48,760 nucleotides of DNA, taken from Spirulina sp. CCY15215. Its GTDB lineage: Bacteria; Cyanobacteriota; Cyanobacteriia; Cyanobacteriales; Spirulinaceae. A program made the translations under genes and the position numbers. Below, in pieces: positions 1 through 8,065 of this stretch (position 1 is its first letter; each line of letters starts with the position of its first letter). The stretch lies in NCBI RefSeq assembly GCF_016888125.1, contig NZ_JACSWA010000320.1:1-48760 (forward strand), read 5' to 3'. The notes under the pieces are model-generated. The model did no database searches. It was not told where the DNA came from and worked only from the letters and a program-made list of their open reading frames with translations.

Positions 1-98
1 GCGTAAGTCTCGCTCCCTAGCTGCGTAAGTCTCGCTCCCTAGCTGCGTAAGTCTCGCTCCCTAGCTGCGTAAGTCTCGCTCCCTAGCTGCGTAAGTCC
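1..98. repeat. 22-bp tandem repeat, 4 full copies plus a partial copy
   Basis: Four identical 22-bp units (1-22, 23-44, 45-66, 67-88) start GCGTAAGTC and end CCCTAGCT. A fifth partial unit (89-97) follows. The array is cut by the left edge of the window, so the total copy number is unknown. It ends 27 bp before the thiG start codon and so probably lies in its upstream or leader region. Perfect identity between copies indicates recent expansion. The unit is too short and has no spacers, so it is not a CRISPR array. Confidence 0.95.
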
Positions 99-124
99 TA
101 AATTAATAACTAATCTCTAATTTC

Positions 125-964
125 ATGTCACCAGCAACAATTCTCAACCCTAAACCCCTTCAAACTACTTCATCTAATGATTCTTTAACCATTGCCGGAC
201 GAACTTTTAAATCTCGCTTGATGACAGGGACAGGCAAATATCCCAATCTCAAAACTATGCAAGAAAGCATTATAGCCAGTGGTTGCGAAATTGTCACCGT
301 TGCAGTGCGACGAGTGCAAACAAAAGCCCCTGGTCACGAAGGACTCGCAGAGGCGATCGACTGGGACAAAATCTGGATGCTTCCCAATACTGCCGGCTGT
401 AAAACCGTCGAAGAAGCTGTGCGTGTTGCCCGTTTGGGGCGAGAAATGGCTAAACTTTTGGGACAAGAAGAGAATAATTTTGTCAAACTCGAGGTCATTC
501 CCGACGCTAAATATTTACTTCCCGACCCCATCGGCACCCTAGAAGCGGCAGAACAGTTGGTTAAAGAGGGTTTTGCCGTTTTACCCTACATCAACGCCGA
601 TCCCCTGCTGGCCAAGCGTTTAGAGGAGGCTGGTTGCGTCACGGTGATGCCGTTAGGTTCTCCCATAGGTTCCGGACAAGGGCTAAAAAATGCTGCCAAT
701 ATTGCCATTATCATCGAACAGGCCAAGGTCCCCGTGGTCGTCGATGCGGGGATCGGTAGCCCCAGTGAGGCAGCCGCAGCAATGGAAATGGGTGCAGATG
801 CCCTGCTGGTGAATAGCGCGATCGCCCTTGCGAAAGACCCTGTTACAATGGCTAAAGCAGTGGGTATGGCCGCAGAAGCCGGACGCATGGCCTATCAAGC
901 CGGACGTATTCCGATTAAAGCCTACGCAAGTGCGAGTTCTCCTTTAACAGGAACGGTAGGTTAA
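125..964 (+). CDS. thiG: Thiazole synthase ThiG
   Basis: This 279-aa protein matches ThiG, which builds the thiazole phosphate half of thiamine in the cytoplasm from 1-deoxyxylulose 5-phosphate, dehydroglycine and ThiS-thiocarboxylate. The GTGKY motif (about 35-39), LPNTAGC (86-92) and the FVKLEVIPD strand are visible. Lys121 in that strand is the expected Schiff-base lysine. The C-terminal phosphate-binding signatures VDAGIG and [11 protein letters not shown] are also present. About 20 N-terminal residues precede the core ([17 protein letters not shown]), as is common in cyanobacteria. No thiO or thiS is visible, although many cyanobacteria carry a ThiO-ThiG fusion. The gene appears stand-alone and follows a tandem repeat directly. 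Confidence 0.96.
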   Translation: MSPATILNPKPLQTTSSNDSLTIAGRTFKSRLMTGTGKYPNLKTMQESIIASGCEIVTVAVRRVQTKAPGHEGLAEAIDWDKIWMLPNTAGCKTVEEAVRVARLGREMAKLLGQEENNFVKLEVIPDAKYLLPDPIGTLEAAEQLVKEGFAVLPYINADPLLAKRLEEAGCVTVMPLGSPIGSGQGLKNAANIAIIIEQAKVPVVVDAGIGSPSEAAAAMEMGADALLVNSAIALAKDPVTMAKAVGMAAEAGRMAYQAGRIPIKAYASASSPLTGTVG

Positions 965-1057
965 TCTAGGCATAATGGGAGAAGGAAGGATAAACGAGAA
1001 ATTTCTCTTTTTTCCGATCGCTTTCTCCCGATTACCAGTTGTCAATTACCTAAAATA

Positions 1058-1453
1058 ATGGACGAAAAAACAGCAATTCTTGCCCTTAATGACACCTTTT
1101 ATCGTGCTTTTGAGAAGAAGGATATTGGTGCAATGTCTGAGGTTTGGTCCCAAGGAACATGGTGTTCTTGCATCCATCCTGGACGGGAAACCCTACGAGG
1201 ATGGGAGAATACGCGCACTTCTTGGGAACAAATTTTTCGCAATACCAATTACCTCGAAATTGAAACGGAAATTATCAATGTTGAGATCGGAGAGGCGATC
1301 GCCTACATCATCCTGGTGGAGAATGTTATGCAAATTGTGGGAAAGCAACGTTATGAAGCGCGATCGATGGCAACGAATATCTTTCGGAAAATGGCACAAA
1401 AATGGTATCTCGTTCACCATCACGGTAGCCCTATTGCCAGTAAAAGGGAATAA
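1058..1453 (+). CDS. SnoaL-like / NTF2-superfamily protein
   Basis: This is a 131-aa cytoplasmic protein with the cone-shaped NTF2/SnoaL-like pattern: an N-terminal helix pair (LALNDTFYRAFEKKDIGAMSEVWS), a central pocket segment with tryptophans and His (CSCIHPGRETLRGW), and C-terminal beta strands ending in a WYLVHHHGSP motif. Homologues are annotated as nuclear transport factor 2 family or SnoaL-like domain proteins. The substrate is unknown. No signal peptide or membrane segment is seen. It lies 93 bp after thiG and 37 bp before the AIM24 genes on the same strand, so it may be part of that unit. Confidence 0.8.
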   Translation: MDEKTAILALNDTFYRAFEKKDIGAMSEVWSQGTWCSCIHPGRETLRGWENTRTSWEQIFRNTNYLEIETEIINVEIGEAIAYIILVENVMQIVGKQRYEARSMATNIFRKMAQKWYLVHHHGSPIASKRE

Positions 1454-1490
1454 AAAATGCGATTAATTTCTAAAATTATCAATTATAAAA

Positions 1491-2123
1491 ATGACTTCTT
1501 TTGCATTGAAAAACGATCGCCTTCTCCAAGTTGCTTTGGATAATGAGGAAATCTTGGCAACAGCCGGATCGATGGTTGCTTGCAGTGGAAATATTAAATT
1601 TGAAAAGGCTTTATTAGGGGGAGAAGGACTATTCGGTGTTCTCAAACGTAAAGTAACAACAGAACAATTTGAACTCATGTGCGTTAAGGGTTCTGGAATT
1701 GTGTATTTTGCCAATAAAGCGCAAGAGATTTCCATTCTCCCTTTAAATAATGAAAAAGTATTTATTGAAAGTAATAGTCTCTTAGCATTTGATAAAAATC
1801 TGAAAACTAATGTTGCTTTTGCTGGAATTGCTGGGGCGACATCAGGGCAAGGTTTATTTACAACAACGGTTGAAGGAATTGGCCATGTTGCCGTAATTTC
1901 TCAAGGGGGAATTTTAGCATTTGAGGTGAATGGAATTTATCCCTTTTGTGTCGATCCTGATGCGTTTATCGGTTATCAAGGTAATGTTCAAAAAGAATTT
2001 ATTTTTGATGTGAATTGGAAAACAATGATCGGCGAAAATTCTGGAGAAAGCTATCAGTTAAAGTTTACTGGACAAGGAATTGTTTACATTCAAGCGGCAG
2101 AACGTCCAAGACCAAAAAGCTAG
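1491..2123 (+). CDS. AIM24 family protein (copy 1)
   Basis: This 210-aa protein belongs to the AIM24/DUF124 family of double-stranded beta-helix proteins. In bacteria the role is largely unknown; the yeast homologue is mitochondrial. Family signatures include GSMVACSGNIKFEKALLGG near the N-terminus, GEG-type turns, a central ATSGQGLFTTTVEGIGHVAVISQGG segment, VDPDAFIGYQGNV and the C-terminal SGESYQLKFTGQGIVYIQ. It is the first of three consecutive paralogues on one strand. No signal peptide or membrane helix is visible. The function remains unassigned. Confidence 0.85.
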   Translation: MTSFALKNDRLLQVALDNEEILATAGSMVACSGNIKFEKALLGGEGLFGVLKRKVTTEQFELMCVKGSGIVYFANKAQEISILPLNNEKVFIESNSLLAFDKNLKTNVAFAGIAGATSGQGLFTTTVEGIGHVAVISQGGILAFEVNGIYPFCVDPDAFIGYQGNVQKEFIFDVNWKTMIGENSGESYQLKFTGQGIVYIQAAERPRPKS

Positions 2124-2153
2124 AATTTAGATAAATTATTATCAGGAGAAATT

Positions 2154-2807
2154 ATGCCAACTTATAGCTTAGTTAATTATAAAATGCTGGCGATCGCACT
2201 GGCAAAAGAAGAAATTTTTGCAAAACGCGGTTCGATGATTTGCTATACGGGGAAAATTAATTTTACTCGCAGTTATCTTGCTGGAGGTGGAGTCCAAAAT
2301 TTAGCCATGCGAGAAGTAACCAATGAAGAATTAATTGTGATGCGGGCCAGAGGAACGGGAAAAATTTGTTATGGTTATGATGGCAAATATGTGACGATTA
2401 TTCCTTTACGAGGAGAAATGTTATATATTGAAACTGATAGTGTTTTAGCTTACGATAGTCGCTTACAAACTGGAACGATTTTTCAAGGTAATCAAGGAGG
2501 AGTACAAGGTATTATTAAAGGGGTTGCAAGCGGTCAAGGTTTATTTACAACGACATTTTCGGGATCGGGTGAAGTAGCTATTATTTCTCAAGGAGATGCG
2601 ATCGCCCTTGAGGTAACGCAAAAAGAGCCTATATTTGTCGATCCTAATGCTTATCTCGGCCACAAAGGAATGTTAACAACTCAGTTTGTAACGGATGTAA
2701 ATTGGAAAACATTGATCGGTCAAACTTCTGGAGAAAGCTATCAATTCAAGTTTACCGGACAAGGGACGGTTTATATTCAAGCCTACGAACGAGAAAAAAA
2801 ACCATGA
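2154..2807 (+). CDS. AIM24 family protein (copy 2)
   Basis: This 217-aa paralogue of the preceding gene keeps the same block order: RGSMICYTGKINFTRSYLAGG, VASGQGLFTTTFSGSGEVAIIS, VDPNAYLGHKGML and SGESYQFKFTGQGTVYIQ. The start at 2154 has a clear ribosome-binding site (CAGGAGAA) a few bases upstream and a 30-bp gap from copy 1. Its stop codon overlaps the next start as ATGA (2804-2807), which indicates translational coupling. Relative to copy 1 it has a short insertion (NQGGVQGIIKG) before the SGQGLFTTT block. Confidence 0.85.
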   Translation: MPTYSLVNYKMLAIALAKEEIFAKRGSMICYTGKINFTRSYLAGGGVQNLAMREVTNEELIVMRARGTGKICYGYDGKYVTIIPLRGEMLYIETDSVLAYDSRLQTGTIFQGNQGGVQGIIKGVASGQGLFTTTFSGSGEVAIISQGDAIALEVTQKEPIFVDPNAYLGHKGMLTTQFVTDVNWKTLIGQTSGESYQFKFTGQGTVYIQAYEREKKP

Positions 2808-3424
2808 TTTATAACTACGAAACTTTACCCGATAACGACAATCTCAATAATTATAGTTATTGTTTGAATGTTGTCAACCAAATGATTATTACAAAAGGCA
2901 AAATGATTGCTTATTATGGAATGTTAAGATTTGAAGCAATTGGAGTAAACTTGCTTGATTTGATTGTACAAGAGTCTTTAAATACACCTCGTTATGGGAA
3001 TAATTTTGTCGTCGTAACGGGACAAGGAAAACTTGTATTAGGCGATCGCGCTTGCGAAATTGCGTCTTATGATTTAGAAGATGCACATTTGACGGTAAAA
3101 GCATCTCGAGTTTTGGCTTTTTCTCCTTCATTAATCTGTCAAGAATCAACGTTAGCTGGTTATTTAACCTTTTTGGGAACGGGTCAATTAATTGCGTCTT
3201 CTAACGGTCCTGTGGTGTTTCTGGAGGCTCCTGCAAAGGTCGATCCCGATGCTATTTTAGGATGGGCAGATTTACCCAGTCCTTCTTATCATTATGATTA
3301 TGAATATATTAAAGATGTTTTCTCTGCGGTGGGAAGTTTAGCCGGATTAAAAAAGTCCGGTGAAGAAAGACAGTTAAATTTTACGGGAAAAGGGACTATT
3401 TTGATTCAATCTTCTGAGCAATAA
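2804..3424 (+). CDS. AIM24 family protein (copy 3)
   Basis: This 206-aa protein is the most diverged of the three AIM24 paralogues. I chose the ATG at 2804 because it overlaps the stop of copy 2 by four bases and puts the family homology (MIITKGKMIAYYGMLRFEAIG) near the N-terminus. The upstream extension of this frame only runs through copy 2. It keeps VDPDAILGW and the C-terminal ERQLNFTGKGTILIQSSEQ block but lacks a good match to the SGQGLFTTT motif (LGTGQLIASSNGP instead). The three may form a hetero-oligomer; that is inference from coupling and divergence only. Confidence 0.8.
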   Translation: MIYNYETLPDNDNLNNYSYCLNVVNQMIITKGKMIAYYGMLRFEAIGVNLLDLIVQESLNTPRYGNNFVVVTGQGKLVLGDRACEIASYDLEDAHLTVKASRVLAFSPSLICQESTLAGYLTFLGTGQLIASSNGPVVFLEAPAKVDPDAILGWADLPSPSYHYDYEYIKDVFSAVGSLAGLKKSGEERQLNFTGKGTILIQSSEQ

Positions 3425-3446
3425 TCAGTAATTGATAAAGAATGTG

Positions 3447-4415
3447 TTATAAAGAACATAACCGATCGCGCTGACAAATTTGCTCAAATAAAAGTTTGGC
3501 GATCGCGCTATTTCCTGCGGGTGTGAGATGAACAACATCACGAAAATAAGATTCTGTAGTGGTTGCAGGGTATTGCGACCAAGCTAAGTGAGTATCGATA
3601 AAGGAGATATGACGAGTTTTTAAAAACTGCAAAAACTTGGTTTTATAAGCAGGAAGATCGGCATTAGGAAGGACATCAACGCGGTTGGGTGTGAAAAGAA
3701 CAATAATTGGCAGTGTGCGATCGCGTTTCAGAATACGATCCAACAGCAAGAGATTTTCGTGAAATTGTTCCTCGGGGGTTAAAGTTGGCGGAATTTCTGG
3801 ATAGGGAGGTTGCAAATGCAAACGGAGGGAAAATTGGGGGAGAAGGTAGCGAGAAAACATTTCTTGTAGTGCTAAAAATGGCTTGTGATCGGGATAATTG
3901 GGGTCAATTCCGACGCGATCGCCAACACTGGTGGGTTGAATTAAATCGTGAGTTCCAATCTGTAAAATGAGTAAATCGCTTGCAAATGTACCAAATTTCT
4001 GCAAGTATCCGAGTTGATTACCAATGCCCCAAGATCCTGCCGACGCATTCAAAACCTCTGTATTAATTCCTGTCTTTTTTATTTGCGCTTCTAACTGTTC
4101 GGAAATAGTTTGTTTTTGATCGGTTAAGGTTCCCCCATTTAATACTGAGTCGCCAACCATGAGAATTCTGAGAGTATTTTTAGGATTTTGGGAAGTAAGG
4201 CGATCGGATCTTTGAGAATATTGATTGTAAATGATTTTGCGGCCAAAACGAGTTATATTTTGATTGGGCTGAAAGCGATACCCTGTGGCTGAATCAGTTT
4301 GACTTAATACAGGATTCCCTAAGCCAAATTTAAGACGCAATACACCTTCTAAAATGAGAACAAGTAATATAATAAAAATTAGGAAGCGATAGCGAAAAAC
4401 TGTTTTTAGTTTCAT
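3447..4415 (-). CDS. SGNH/GDSL-type esterase, membrane-anchored
   Basis: This protein of about 322 aa has an N-terminal transmembrane or signal segment (FLIFIILLVLILEGVL) followed by a SGNH hydrolase domain. The nucleophile block is ILMVGDSVLNGG, an NASAGSWGIGNQ block supplies the Gly/Asn region, LQIGTHD resembles block III, and FRDVVHLTPAGN supplies the C-terminal Asp-x-x-His pair. The fold cleaves ester or acetyl groups, often on cell-surface glycans; the substrate cannot be read here. I chose the ATG at 4415 over an in-frame TTG at 4424. The gene converges with the AIM24 cluster, 22 bp apart. Confidence 0.8.
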   Translation of the reverse strand: MKLKTVFRYRFLIFIILLVLILEGVLRLKFGLGNPVLSQTDSATGYRFQPNQNITRFGRKIIYNQYSQRSDRLTSQNPKNTLRILMVGDSVLNGGTLTDQKQTISEQLEAQIKKTGINTEVLNASAGSWGIGNQLGYLQKFGTFASDLLILQIGTHDLIQPTSVGDRVGIDPNYPDHKPFLALQEMFSRYLLPQFSLRLHLQPPYPEIPPTLTPEEQFHENLLLLDRILKRDRTLPIIVLFTPNRVDVLPNADLPAYKTKFLQFLKTRHISFIDTHLAWSQYPATTTESYFRDVVHLTPAGNSAIAKLLFEQICQRDRLCSL

Positions 4416-4615
4416 ATTTGTCAATGATTACACCCTATTGGTCTGTCAATGATTTTTTGACCGGCAAGTGCTTTCCCGCAAGCCTAGCAAAGCCGTATCG
4501 CGATAACTTCGGCGATCGCCCTTATAATGCAAATAATGAAAGGGAAGCAAAAAAATTTTCGACTACCCTTCCCCTCTTCCTTTGTAGATAGTTTTTTGAC
4601 AGCGAGATAGCAATT

Positions 4616-5143
4616 ATGACCTGGCGCGGTTCTACCACAACACAAGATAAAATCCTAGCAGCTTTAACGTATTTGATTCCCATTCTCGAAGCCTTGCCCT
4701 TTGGGATGCTAATTTTTGCCCTCGTCCCCTTTCTGGCGATCCCTTTTATTCCGTTATTTATGTTACTGCCAATTTATTTTCTTTCTATTGGCGGCCTCGC
4801 GATCGTGGAAATGGGCATATTCTTCGCAGTTTACATTCTCGTGGTGCAAAATCAAAGACTGCCCCATTTTCTCCGCTTTAATGCCCTACAAGCCCTATTA
4901 ATCTCGATTTTTGCCTTCTTGTGTCGTTTAGCCCTCGATATTTTGGGACTTTCTCGGGTATTATTCGATCCCTTAGTTGGTCGAGGCAATACTGGTGCCG
5001 CGATCGATCTGGGAACACTTTTATCTACCACCGTCTTTATTGGTGTCATTGGTGTATCGGGTTATGCGATCGCCCAGTGTTTTCGCGGTCGCTATGCCGA
5101 AATTCCCACCATCTCAGAAGCCGCTTACAGTCAAATTCGCTAA
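4616..5143 (+). CDS. Tic20-family integral membrane protein
   Basis: This 175-aa hydrophobic protein has about four transmembrane helices and resembles Tic20 (Ycf60), the cyanobacterial relative of a subunit of the chloroplast inner-envelope protein translocon. Recognisable features are the N-terminal DKILAALTYLIPILEALPFG, the middle NQRLPHFLRFNALQALLI motif, and the last helix followed by CFRGRYAEIPTISEAAYSQIR. Its function in cyanobacteria is not settled. It is transcribed alone, divergent from the SGNH hydrolase. Confidence 0.85.
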   Translation: MTWRGSTTTQDKILAALTYLIPILEALPFGMLIFALVPFLAIPFIPLFMLLPIYFLSIGGLAIVEMGIFFAVYILVVQNQRLPHFLRFNALQALLISIFAFLCRLALDILGLSRVLFDPLVGRGNTGAAIDLGTLLSTTVFIGVIGVSGYAIAQCFRGRYAEIPTISEAAYSQIR

Positions 5144-5213
5144 ACTATTTAGGATTTAAAATAGCGATCGTGTTTCTAGGAGAGTTGGAATGATACGATC
5201 GCATTTGCAATAA

Positions 5214-6002
5214 TCAAGAAAGAGAATCAAGATCGATGTTTAATTTTTGCAGTTTTTCTTGTAATTTTTGCAGTTCAGATTGGATTTGTTCTTTTTGTTG
5301 TCGTTCGCGATCGCGCTCATTTTCAGCATTATCTGCCCTTTGTTTTTCGAGTTCCTTTTCCAATCGTTCGCGATCCTTCTCTGCTAGTGCGCGATCGCGT
5401 TGCTCGATCGCCTCAACAAACTCAACAAAACGCTCTCCATCGGGATGAAATAAAACCAAATCCCCCTCCCTCGTGCTAAATTTTACCCCCAAAAGTGGAC
5501 TTCTCCAATTTTCCATTTGAGAAATTTCTTCCAACTTATTCCCTTTTCTCAACCATCCTTGCAAACGATTCTTTTTCGGATTGTAAAGGTAATATTCCTC
5601 AATTCCATGCTCTTGATAAAACTTAAACTTGGTGTCCATATCCTTCTTCTTATTACCAGGAGAAAGGATTTCAAACGCCACTTGCGGAGCAATATTGTCC
5701 TCTTTCCACTGCATATAAGAACCGCGATCGCCTTTGGGTCGTCCAAAAACGACCATAACATCAGGGGCTTGCTTTTTCGGTTTTTTGTCTGCCAGAATTT
5801 CGGCTTGAGTCAGTTGCACCGGATACCAGAGTAAATCCGCAGCCACGAACACATCGTCTCTGTCCTTGAAGAGGGCATCAAGACCCCCTTTAATGGTAAA
5901 AATTAAGCGTAATTGGGTCGTGTTATCAGCCAAGGGTTTACCGTCGCTATCGGGATAGAGAAGTTCCTCTTCAATGGAGAGGAATTGGAGTTGTTGTACC
6001 AT
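5214..6002 (-). CDS. Uma2 family PD-(D/E)XK endonuclease with C-terminal coiled coil
   Basis: This 262-aa protein belongs to the Uma2 (DUF820) family, which is greatly expanded in cyanobacteria and has a restriction-endonuclease-like fold. Visible active-site elements are PDV (Asp81), [12 protein letters not shown] (Glu111) and following lysines, then the EYYLYNP strand. Residues from about 195 to 262 form a charged heptad-rich coiled coil (repeated E/K/R/Q), typical of many members. The biological role is unknown; Uma2 genes are often proposed to be mobile-element or defence associated. It is divergent from metK, with a GAGG ribosome site close to the ATG. Confidence 0.88.
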   Translation of the reverse strand: MVQQLQFLSIEEELLYPDSDGKPLADNTTQLRLIFTIKGGLDALFKDRDDVFVAADLLWYPVQLTQAEILADKKPKKQAPDVMVVFGRPKGDRGSYMQWKEDNIAPQVAFEILSPGNKKKDMDTKFKFYQEHGIEEYYLYNPKKNRLQGWLRKGNKLEEISQMENWRSPLLGVKFSTREGDLVLFHPDGERFVEFVEAIEQRDRALAEKDRERLEKELEKQRADNAENERDRERQQKEQIQSELQKLQEKLQKLNIDLDSLS

Positions 6003-6181
6003 TGCCTCAAAAAAAAGAAAGAGTCAATACATTTGACCCCATTATATAGAATGAGAGAAGAAGTCTTACTTTTTCCTCCTCCTTCCTCTCTGTTGCTCTT
6101 TGCCTGTTTCCTCTTGCCTTCTTCCCCTCTTGCCTTTTTCTCGATTATGATAGTGTTTGCTTGCTCAATCCCCAATGCGCT

Positions 6182-6189
6182 AAAGGAGA
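6182..6189 (+). promoter_or_regulatory. Ribosome-binding site deciding the TTG start of metK
   Basis: AAAGGAGA lies 8-9 bases before the TTG at 6198. The upstream ATG at 6147 lacks a comparable site. Confidence 0.75.
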
Positions 6190-6197
6190 AATTCATA

Positions 6198-7451
6198 TTG
6201 TCTCGTCGTTATCTCTTTACCTCAGAATCCGTCACTGAAGGACATCCCGACAAAATTTGCGATCAAATTTCGGATACTATCCTTGATACTCTCTTGACCG
6301 AAGACGAATATAGCCGCGTTGCTGCCGAAGTGGTGGTTAATACGGGTCTAGTTTTGATCACCGGAGAAATTACCTCTCAGGCACACATTAATTTTGTCAA
6401 TTTGGCGCGGAAAAAAATTGCCGAAATTGGCTACACGGATTCTAGTAACGGCTTTGCTGCCGATAGCTGTGCTGTCCTCGTTGCCCTTGACGAACAATCT
6501 CCCGATATTGCCCAAGGAGTCACCAGCGCCCAAGAAGAACGGCACGAATTAAGCGATGATGAACTCGATCGCATTGGTGCAGGAGATCAGGGCTTAATGT
6601 TTGGCTATGCCTGCAACGAAACCCCGGAATTAATGCCCCTACCGATTAGTTTGGCACACCGGATCTGTCGTCGTTTGGCTGCCGTCCGTAAAACTGGGGA
6701 TCTTCCTTATCTGCGTCCCGATGGCAAATCCCAAGTTAGCGTCATTTATGAAGATGGCAAACCCGTCGGCATCGATACGATTTTGATTTCCACTCAACAC
6801 GCCCCGGCGATCGGCGAATTGACGGACAATGATGCCATTCAAGCCAAAATCAAAGCCGATCTGATGGAAGCGGTGGTCAAACCCGTTTTTGCGGATATGG
6901 CCATTAAACCTGATGCAAATACCCGCTTTCTGGTTAACCCCACGGGCAAATTTGTCATCGGCGGTCCCCAAGGAGATGCTGGGTTAACGGGTCGGAAAAT
7001 TATTGTTGATACCTACGGTGGCTATTCTCGTCACGGTGGCGGGGCTTTTTCCGGTAAAGACCCTACGAAAGTCGATCGCTCTGCGGCCTATGCTTGTCGT
7101 TATGCTGCTAAAAATATCATTGCGGCGGGACTGGCGGAAAAATGCGAGGTACAGGTGAGTTATGCGATCGGTGTGGCGCGTCCTGTTAGTGTTTTGGTGG
7201 AAACCTTCGGCACGGGTAAAGTAGATGAAGAGATTCTCTTGCAATTAGTGCAGAAACATTTTGAACTGCGCCCGGCGGGAATTATCCAAGCCTTTAATTT
7301 ACGCGGTTTACCGAAAGAACGGGGTGGACGTTTTTACCAAGATATCGCCGCTTACGGTCATTTGGGACGGACGGATCTCGATCTGCCTTGGGAACAAACT
7401 GATAAGGCTGAATTGTTGAAGTCAGAGGCTTTAGGGGCGGCGGCAGTTTAG
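6198..7451 (+). CDS. metK: S-adenosylmethionine synthetase MetK
   Basis: This 417-aa cytoplasmic enzyme makes S-adenosylmethionine from methionine and ATP. Diagnostic motifs are [19 protein letters not shown] at the start, [12 protein letters not shown], and the phosphate loop [20 protein letters not shown] chose a TTG start at 6198: it gives the usual N-terminus ([10 protein letters not shown]) and has AAAGGAGAA (6182-6189) at correct spacing. An ATG at 6147 would add 17 residues without family support, and the longer frame reaching into 5913 overlaps the Uma2 gene. The upstream 100 bp are strongly pyrimidine-rich. No SAM riboswitch was recognised. Transcription ends toward the palindrome at 7484-7515. 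Confidence 0.96.
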   Translation: MSRRYLFTSESVTEGHPDKICDQISDTILDTLLTEDEYSRVAAEVVVNTGLVLITGEITSQAHINFVNLARKKIAEIGYTDSSNGFAADSCAVLVALDEQSPDIAQGVTSAQEERHELSDDELDRIGAGDQGLMFGYACNETPELMPLPISLAHRICRRLAAVRKTGDLPYLRPDGKSQVSVIYEDGKPVGIDTILISTQHAPAIGELTDNDAIQAKIKADLMEAVVKPVFADMAIKPDANTRFLVNPTGKFVIGGPQGDAGLTGRKIIVDTYGGYSRHGGGAFSGKDPTKVDRSAAYACRYAAKNIIAAGLAEKCEVQVSYAIGVARPVSVLVETFGTGKVDEEILLQLVQKHFELRPAGIIQAFNLRGLPKERGGRFYQDIAAYGHLGRTDLDLPWEQTDKAELLKSEALGAAAV

Positions 7452-7483
7452 TTACTTCCTGAGTTGAATTTATTGCGATCGCC

Positions 7484-7515
7484 AAGGGATGCTATTTAAT
7501 TAAATAGCATCCCTT
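7484..7515. terminator. Perfect 32-bp palindrome between convergent metK and petE
   Basis: Arms of 16 bp (AAGGGATGCTATTTAA and its exact reverse complement) meet with no spacer at 7499/7500. It lies 33 bp after metK and 47 bp after the end of petE, so it can serve both genes. There is no strong T-run on either side (AAAAATC follows on the plus strand), so termination would rest on the hairpin. A protein-binding palindrome is the alternative. Confidence 0.65.
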
Positions 7516-7562
7516 AAAAATCTTCTGGTTGTAAATTCTGCGATTAATTTTGCTTTGCGGAT

Positions 7563-7943
7563 TTACTCAACAGTCAGTGTGCCTGTCATCCCTGCACCTT
7601 TGTGAGGAGAGCAGTAGAAAGAGTAAGTACCAGGGGCAATATCATCAGGAATGGTAACGGAATGAGAATCTGAGGGATTAAATAAGGTTTTAGAAGCAGT
7701 CATTCCCAATGAAGCAAGGGGTTCTTGGTCGAAAACAACGTTGTGAGGAGCAAGTTTATTGTTTTGGAATTTTACTGTGTCACCGGGGGCAACCGTGAGG
7801 GTAGATGGGTCGAATTTGAGTTGGTAGCTATCTGTCCCCATTTTGACAGTGTAGGATTCAGCCGCAGCAGGAGAGGCGGAAAGGGCAAAGGCGGCGATCG
7901 CCAGTAAAACCGTAGAAAGAATTAAACCTAGTTTCTTTAACAT
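7563..7943 (-). CDS. petE: Plastocyanin precursor
   Basis: This 126-aa precursor encodes the thylakoid-lumen copper protein that carries electrons from cytochrome b6f to photosystem I. The Sec signal peptide (MLKKLGLILSTVLLAIAAFA...SPAAA) should be cleaved before ESYTVKMG, leaving 98 residues, the usual plastocyanin size. All four copper ligands are present in mature numbering: His39 (APHNV), Cys83, His86 and Met91 (CSPHKGAGM). I chose the ATG at 7943; an in-frame TTG four codons upstream is less likely. Two GAC-N5-GTC elements upstream suggest copper-responsive repression. Confidence 0.97.
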   Translation of the reverse strand: MLKKLGLILSTVLLAIAAFALSASPAAAESYTVKMGTDSYQLKFDPSTLTVAPGDTVKFQNNKLAPHNVVFDQEPLASLGMTASKTLFNPSDSHSVTIPDDIAPGTYSFYCSPHKGAGMTGTLTVE

Positions 7944-7950
7944 GATCTTT

Positions 7951-7961
7951 GACAATGTGTC
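7951..7961. promoter_or_regulatory. Candidate PetR/BlaI-type operator, proximal to petE
   Basis: GACAATGTGTC is a GAC-N5-GTC inverted repeat 8 bp upstream of the petE start codon. As I recall, the BlaI-family repressor PetR of the cyanobacterial copper switch recognises a motif of this form; I could not check this. It lies downstream of the predicted -10 (TACAAT, minus strand, 7981-7986), where a repressor would block transcription. Confidence 0.55.
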
Positions 7962-7997
7962 GTATTTAACTTCAATCAGGATTGTATCAGGAAGTTT

Positions 7998-8008
7998 GAC
8001 ACTTTGTC
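7998..8008. promoter_or_regulatory. Candidate PetR/BlaI-type operator, distal to petE
   Basis: GACACTTTGTC is the second GAC-N5-GTC repeat, centred 47 bp from the first. It overlaps the predicted -35 region of the minus-strand promoter (TCGACA, about 18 bp before TACAAT). Two copies of the same motif flanking the core promoter support a real operator pair. Confidence 0.55.
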
Positions 8009-8065
8009 GAATTTCTTTGGCGATTCTGTGGGGAGTTGGGGGAGTGTGGGGGGGTGGGGGGAGAT

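Noticed and set aside
5913-6197. N-terminal extension of MetK by 95 residues
   Set aside because: The stretch overlaps the Uma2 gene, has no MetK homology and is pyrimidine-rich; the TTG at 6198 with a good ribosome site gives the normal N-terminus.
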